From: Rhinopomastus cyanomelas
Lineage: Eukaryota > Chordata > Aves > Bucerotiformes > Rhinopomastidae
Length of the DNA: 64,000 nucleotides
Reading direction: 5' to 3'
Assembly: GCA_013400115.1 (NCBI GenBank)
Contig: VXBP01000354.1
Location: 280,278 to 344,277 of the forward strand
Below the pieces are notes generated by a model, which saw nothing but the letters and a program-made list of their open reading frames with translations, was not told the origin of the DNA and ran no database searches. The position numbers and the translations under genes are program-made. Positions within the stretch are counted from its first letter, which is position 1, and each line of letters begins with the position of its first letter. Below are positions 61,488 to 64,000 of this stretch, piece after piece.

Positions 61488-61666
61488 ATCCTAAATCCTA
61501 TTTTTTACCCCTATTTCTAGCCCTATTTCCACCCCCACCCCAGTTTCCCTCCTCGCCTAGCCCTAACTTTCCCCACTTCTCTAGCACAACTTTTCCCCCC
61601 AACCTAATTTCCCTCCAATCTAACTTCTGCCTCCCTGATCCTAACCCTATTCCCCCCCCTCCATTG
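61488..61666. repeat. Polypyrimidine, telomere-like degenerate tandem repeat
   Basis: A 180-bp stretch of C-runs alternating with taa/ttt, including agccctaactttcccc and gatcctaaccctattcccc. The complementary strand, which is the SPRED2 transcript strand, has many GGG-GGGGG runs. Unit length is irregular, so this is low-complexity or strongly degenerated satellite sequence rather than true telomeric DNA. Confidence 0.6.
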
Positions 61667-61829
61667 TATAAATTGTTCCAAAACTCAAAATCTTGTGAAG
61701 ATGTTGTTAAGAGACAGGAAAAACCCCAAACAGACAAAATTGAAGGGAAACCCCAAATAATTTATACAATGAGGGTTATTTTAAAATGCATCCTGACAGC
61801 AGACCCTTATTTTTAATTTTTTTGGGTAA

Positions 61830-61970
61830 TCTGGCTGTTAATATTTGCTCACTGTGTGCTCAGTGAAATGAGAATAGCTATGCAAATTAAAGCCAGATAT
61901 CTAGGGCAAATAGCACCCTACACTACCATTGTTCTGACAGCTCAGGAAAACTTATCAGGGGAGCCTGTCC
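61830..61970. other. Candidate conserved non-coding block with an octamer motif
   Basis: Unique AT-rich sequence with ggctgttaatatttgctcac, then agctatgcaaattaaagcc (octamer ATGCAAAT followed by TAA) and gatatctagggcaaatagc. It lies about 2 kb inside the CpG block. Only the motif texture supports this. Confidence 0.3.
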
Positions 61971-62733
61971 TTATTTCTTTTAACACCATATATATTGGGG
62001 AAAAAAATTAAATCACTTCACCCACCACCGAAATGAAAAAACAACCCATGAGTCACCATCAGCTTCAGAGACACTATCAATCAACACAAGGCTGGAAGCA
62101 AAGCACTTACGGAGGAAGCTATGGCTCACCTACAGCACCCAACAGTGTCCTGCAATGCAAAGACTTGGATCACCCCACATCCCAACCAGAGGCTCCCAAA
62201 CAGCCGCTTGGAATATGCATGGAAGGGGGAAGGGCCATGGAGAATCATTCACCCTGAGAGCCAACATGTCCAGCTGCCAACAGCCTGCTAACTGGGCTGA
62301 GCATCAGGTTCCCCATGGCCACCAGCATTCTCCATCTCCAAAGGATTGATGCAAAATGCTTCTGGGTTCACTGGTGAGCACAGGAGACATGGTGTGACCC
62401 GAAAGCTTTTCCAGGCCAGGTAGGAAGAATGCAAAGCCCATTAGCCAAGGTCTCTCCAGGCGCTACAGCACATGGAGGAAGAAGTTACGCCAGAACAAAG
62501 CGCAGCCAACAATTAAGGAAAAAAACCCCAACCATCCATTGGAGCCAAGCGCTTGCTGCTCTACACCAACATCTGATCCTGAGGAAAATGTGTCTGGACC
62601 AGTGTCTTCCAGTAAGATGAAGGTCTGTGCTGGGTGAAGACTGCTGCTCACATCAGGCTGAGTATGCCCTTGCACTCCTAAACCAAGCAGCAGCGACCCA
62701 CCTCTCCTGCTCTTGTCCAATTTAAGGAAGGAA

Positions 62734-62901
62734 ACCAAACAAAAAAAAACCCAACCCCAAAAATAAAACCCAAACCAAGAAGCAGGCAGGCTTTTATTGG
62801 AAATGAGTTGGCCACATTTTTCCAGCCGGCTGGATCATGACCATCCGCTCCAGAAACTCAACGTTGGTTGGTTTTTAGGGTTTGGTTGGGTTGTTTTTTT
62901 G
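62734..62901. repeat. Imperfect inverted repeat with a palindrome in the loop
   Basis: Left arm ccaaacaaaaaaaaacccaacc with aaaacccaaacc (62734-62778); right arm tttttagggtttggttggg and ttgtttttttgg (62873-62901). The arms pair imperfectly. Between them is the perfect 14-bp palindrome TCCAGCCGGCTGGA (62821-62834). The A/T-rich arms are partly low-complexity. Confidence 0.45.
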
Positions 62902-63519
62902 GAAGAACTGTATTGACTTCAAAACAACCACAGTCTCAGAAAGCTACATACAACCATGTATTTATGGCTGATAAAACACCACTGATTCCTCCGTGTCGCA
63001 GGGCAGAAGCCATTTCCTCCACCACCAATTAGAATTATTTATTTTTTTTTCAGCCTCCAAAACCTGAAGCCGAAAAAAAAAGTTGCATAATTTTTGCTGC
63101 CACTTTCTAAGCCCTGAAGAGAAGAAAAGTAATTTCTGGAGCGCACGGTACATCCGATGGCGCTTGGCACCACACCAGTGACTCATTTCTCTCGCCTGTC
63201 AAAAGCCCAAGAAAAGCAGTGGCCAGAGAAAAAAAAAACCCTTTTTCCCTGTCATTTCCATGTAAAACAAGGCTGAGGAGTTTTTTTGCGGGGAACATTT
63301 TTTAATGGCCACAGAGCACCCATCAGGCATTCTGAAACCCTCCTGGGGATAGGGAACATCCGTGGGGAGGTTCGTGGGGTTGTTGCTGAGTAAGGGAAGA
63401 GGGTTTGCAGGGCCAGAACACGCCCCCCCCCCCCCGGGGAAAACCCTAAAACCGTAGTGTAGAGGGGACACCTGCACCACAGGGGTTTCGGGGGGGTTGC
63501 TGGTGAATGGAGAGGGCGA

Positions 63520-64000
63520 CTGGGTTTATGAATGTGGCGTCATGTGACGGCGATTCACAAAAAGGCGACGGCCGGGGCGGGGACCGTAATACCCCCCCAC
63601 CACCTTCCCGATCCTCTCTCCCATCCCCAACCGCAGCGGTGCGGGACAGGGAATAATTTGAGGGGGGTCACCCCCGCACACACACCCTGCCCCCCACGTA
63701 GGTAGAAGGTGGGGTGTGAGGGATATACACGGGGGTAAGGGGGGACAAGTGTGTGCGGGAGTGTCCCCCCTCCTGATGCGTTTTTGGGGGGGTTTGTTGG
63801 GGTTTTTCTTTTTTATGAATGAAAAGGGCCGATATGCAAATGAGCGCGGCCCCGAGGAAGGGGGGGAGCGCGAAATGGCGGATGCGCGGGCGGGCAGCGC
63901 GCACACGAACGCGCGTGTCCGCGTCCCTCCGCCCGCCTGCGGGGTTGGGGTGGGGGGGAAATCAAGACAGAGGTGGGGGATCCGCAGCGGCGCTAACAAA
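63520..64000. promoter_or_regulatory. CpG-rich block, probable edge of the SPRED2 promoter island
   Basis: CpG density rises sharply, for example at 63865-63930 with repeated GCGCG and CGCGCG. Within it are an octamer ATGCAAAT (63834-63841), an E2F-like GCGCGAAA (63868-63875) running into a YY1-like CGAAATGGCGG (63871-63881), and an E-box/M-box-like GTCATGTGAC (63539-63548). These are typical of TATA-less CpG promoters. The position, upstream of exon 2 on the gene strand, fits the start of the missing exon 1 region. No start site or exon 1 coding text is visible, so it could instead be an intronic CpG island or alternative promoter. Confidence 0.45.

Larger units (their letters stand above)
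3960..64000 (-). other. SPRED2: SPRED2 gene body (exons 2-6, 3' UTR; exon 1 not seen)
   Basis: Five exons on the minus strand join in frame: phases are 2/1 (Asp) into exon 2, 0 into exon 3, 1/2 (Gly) into exon 4, then 0 and 0. Total visible coding length is 1213 nt including the stop, so exon 1 must contribute a length of 2 mod 3, as expected for a short ATG exon ending in GA. SPRED2 rather than SPRED1 or SPRED3 is chosen from the EVH1 text (KDLVYTKANPTFHHWKVDN), the linker STTSSST...DDDVFT, the INPREKIWMTGYEDYRHAP segment and the C-terminus CRCCGGKHKAAG. Known role of the family: SPRED proteins recruit neurofibromin to the plasma membrane through EVH1 and damp Ras-ERK signalling. Introns measure 371, 18801, 3439, 1568 and more than 31700 bp from 3' to 5'. 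Confidence 0.95.
32224..64000 (-). other. SPRED2 intron 1 (3' part, over 31 kb) and possibly the edge of exon 1/promoter
   Basis: Everything above exon 2 is non-coding. It holds about 17 CR1 fragments on both strands between 34040 and 60343. CR1-poor stretches are at 32224-34030, 38060-42130, 47200-53390 and 60350-64000. I searched the minus strand for an exon encoding the SPRED2 start (Met-Thr-Glu-Glu-like) ending in GA before a GT donor and found none, so exon 1 is probably beyond the right edge. The last 500 bases are CpG-rich. Confidence 0.8.

Noticed and set aside
61475..61816. 113-codon proline/phenylalanine-rich open frame
   Set aside because: It is simply the translation of a polypyrimidine tract.
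63526..63999. 157-codon open frame in the CpG-rich right edge (minus strand)
   Set aside because: GC-rich sequence has few stops; the predicted protein is Pro/Arg low complexity and does not match the SPRED2 N-terminus.

Overview
The window is vertebrate nuclear DNA, most probably from a bird. It carries five consecutive coding exons of one gene on the minus strand, with canonical GT-AG introns, embedded in non-coding sequence. That sequence is full of truncated CR1-type LINEs, the dominant retrotransposon of birds. A crocodilian or turtle is not excluded, but the compact introns and the CR1 subfamilies fit a bird better. There are no bacterial genes, tRNA or rRNA genes, CRISPR arrays or recognisable retroviral genes.

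The gene is SPRED2 (sprouty-related EVH1 domain protein 2), a membrane-associated inhibitor of Ras-Raf-ERK signalling. Reading from high to low coordinates, the window holds exon 2 (32223-32046) and exon 3 (30477-30309), which encode the EVH1 domain. Exons 4 (26869-26805) and 5 (8003-7854) encode the serine-rich linker. Exon 6 (7482-6832) encodes the KIT-binding region and the whole cysteine-rich Sprouty domain, and a long AT-rich 3' UTR then runs to about 3960. All splice phases join without a frameshift and give about 403 visible residues. Exon 1, which should supply roughly ten residues ending in a split Asp codon, was not found and probably lies beyond position 64000. The last 500 bases form a CpG-rich block with octamer, E2F-like and YY1-like motifs, and may be the edge of the promoter island.

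Layout: 1-3959 is downstream intergenic DNA with a CR1 copy inserted among 225-bp tandem duplications. 3960-6831 is 3' UTR, and 6832-8003 holds exons 6 and 5. 8004-26804 is the 18.8-kb intron 4, with CR1 copies only in its first third. 26805-32223 holds exons 4 to 2 with short introns. 32224-64000 is intron 1 (incomplete, over 31 kb), with about 17 CR1 fragments on both strands and a few AT-rich blocks that look like conserved non-coding elements.

I see no new gene system. The most unusual structure is the way CR1 copies sit on other CR1 copies. One 62-bp CR1 tail is nested inside a CR1 coding region with a perfect 6-bp target-site duplication, and four other places have two or three CR1 3' ends abutting in the same orientation.
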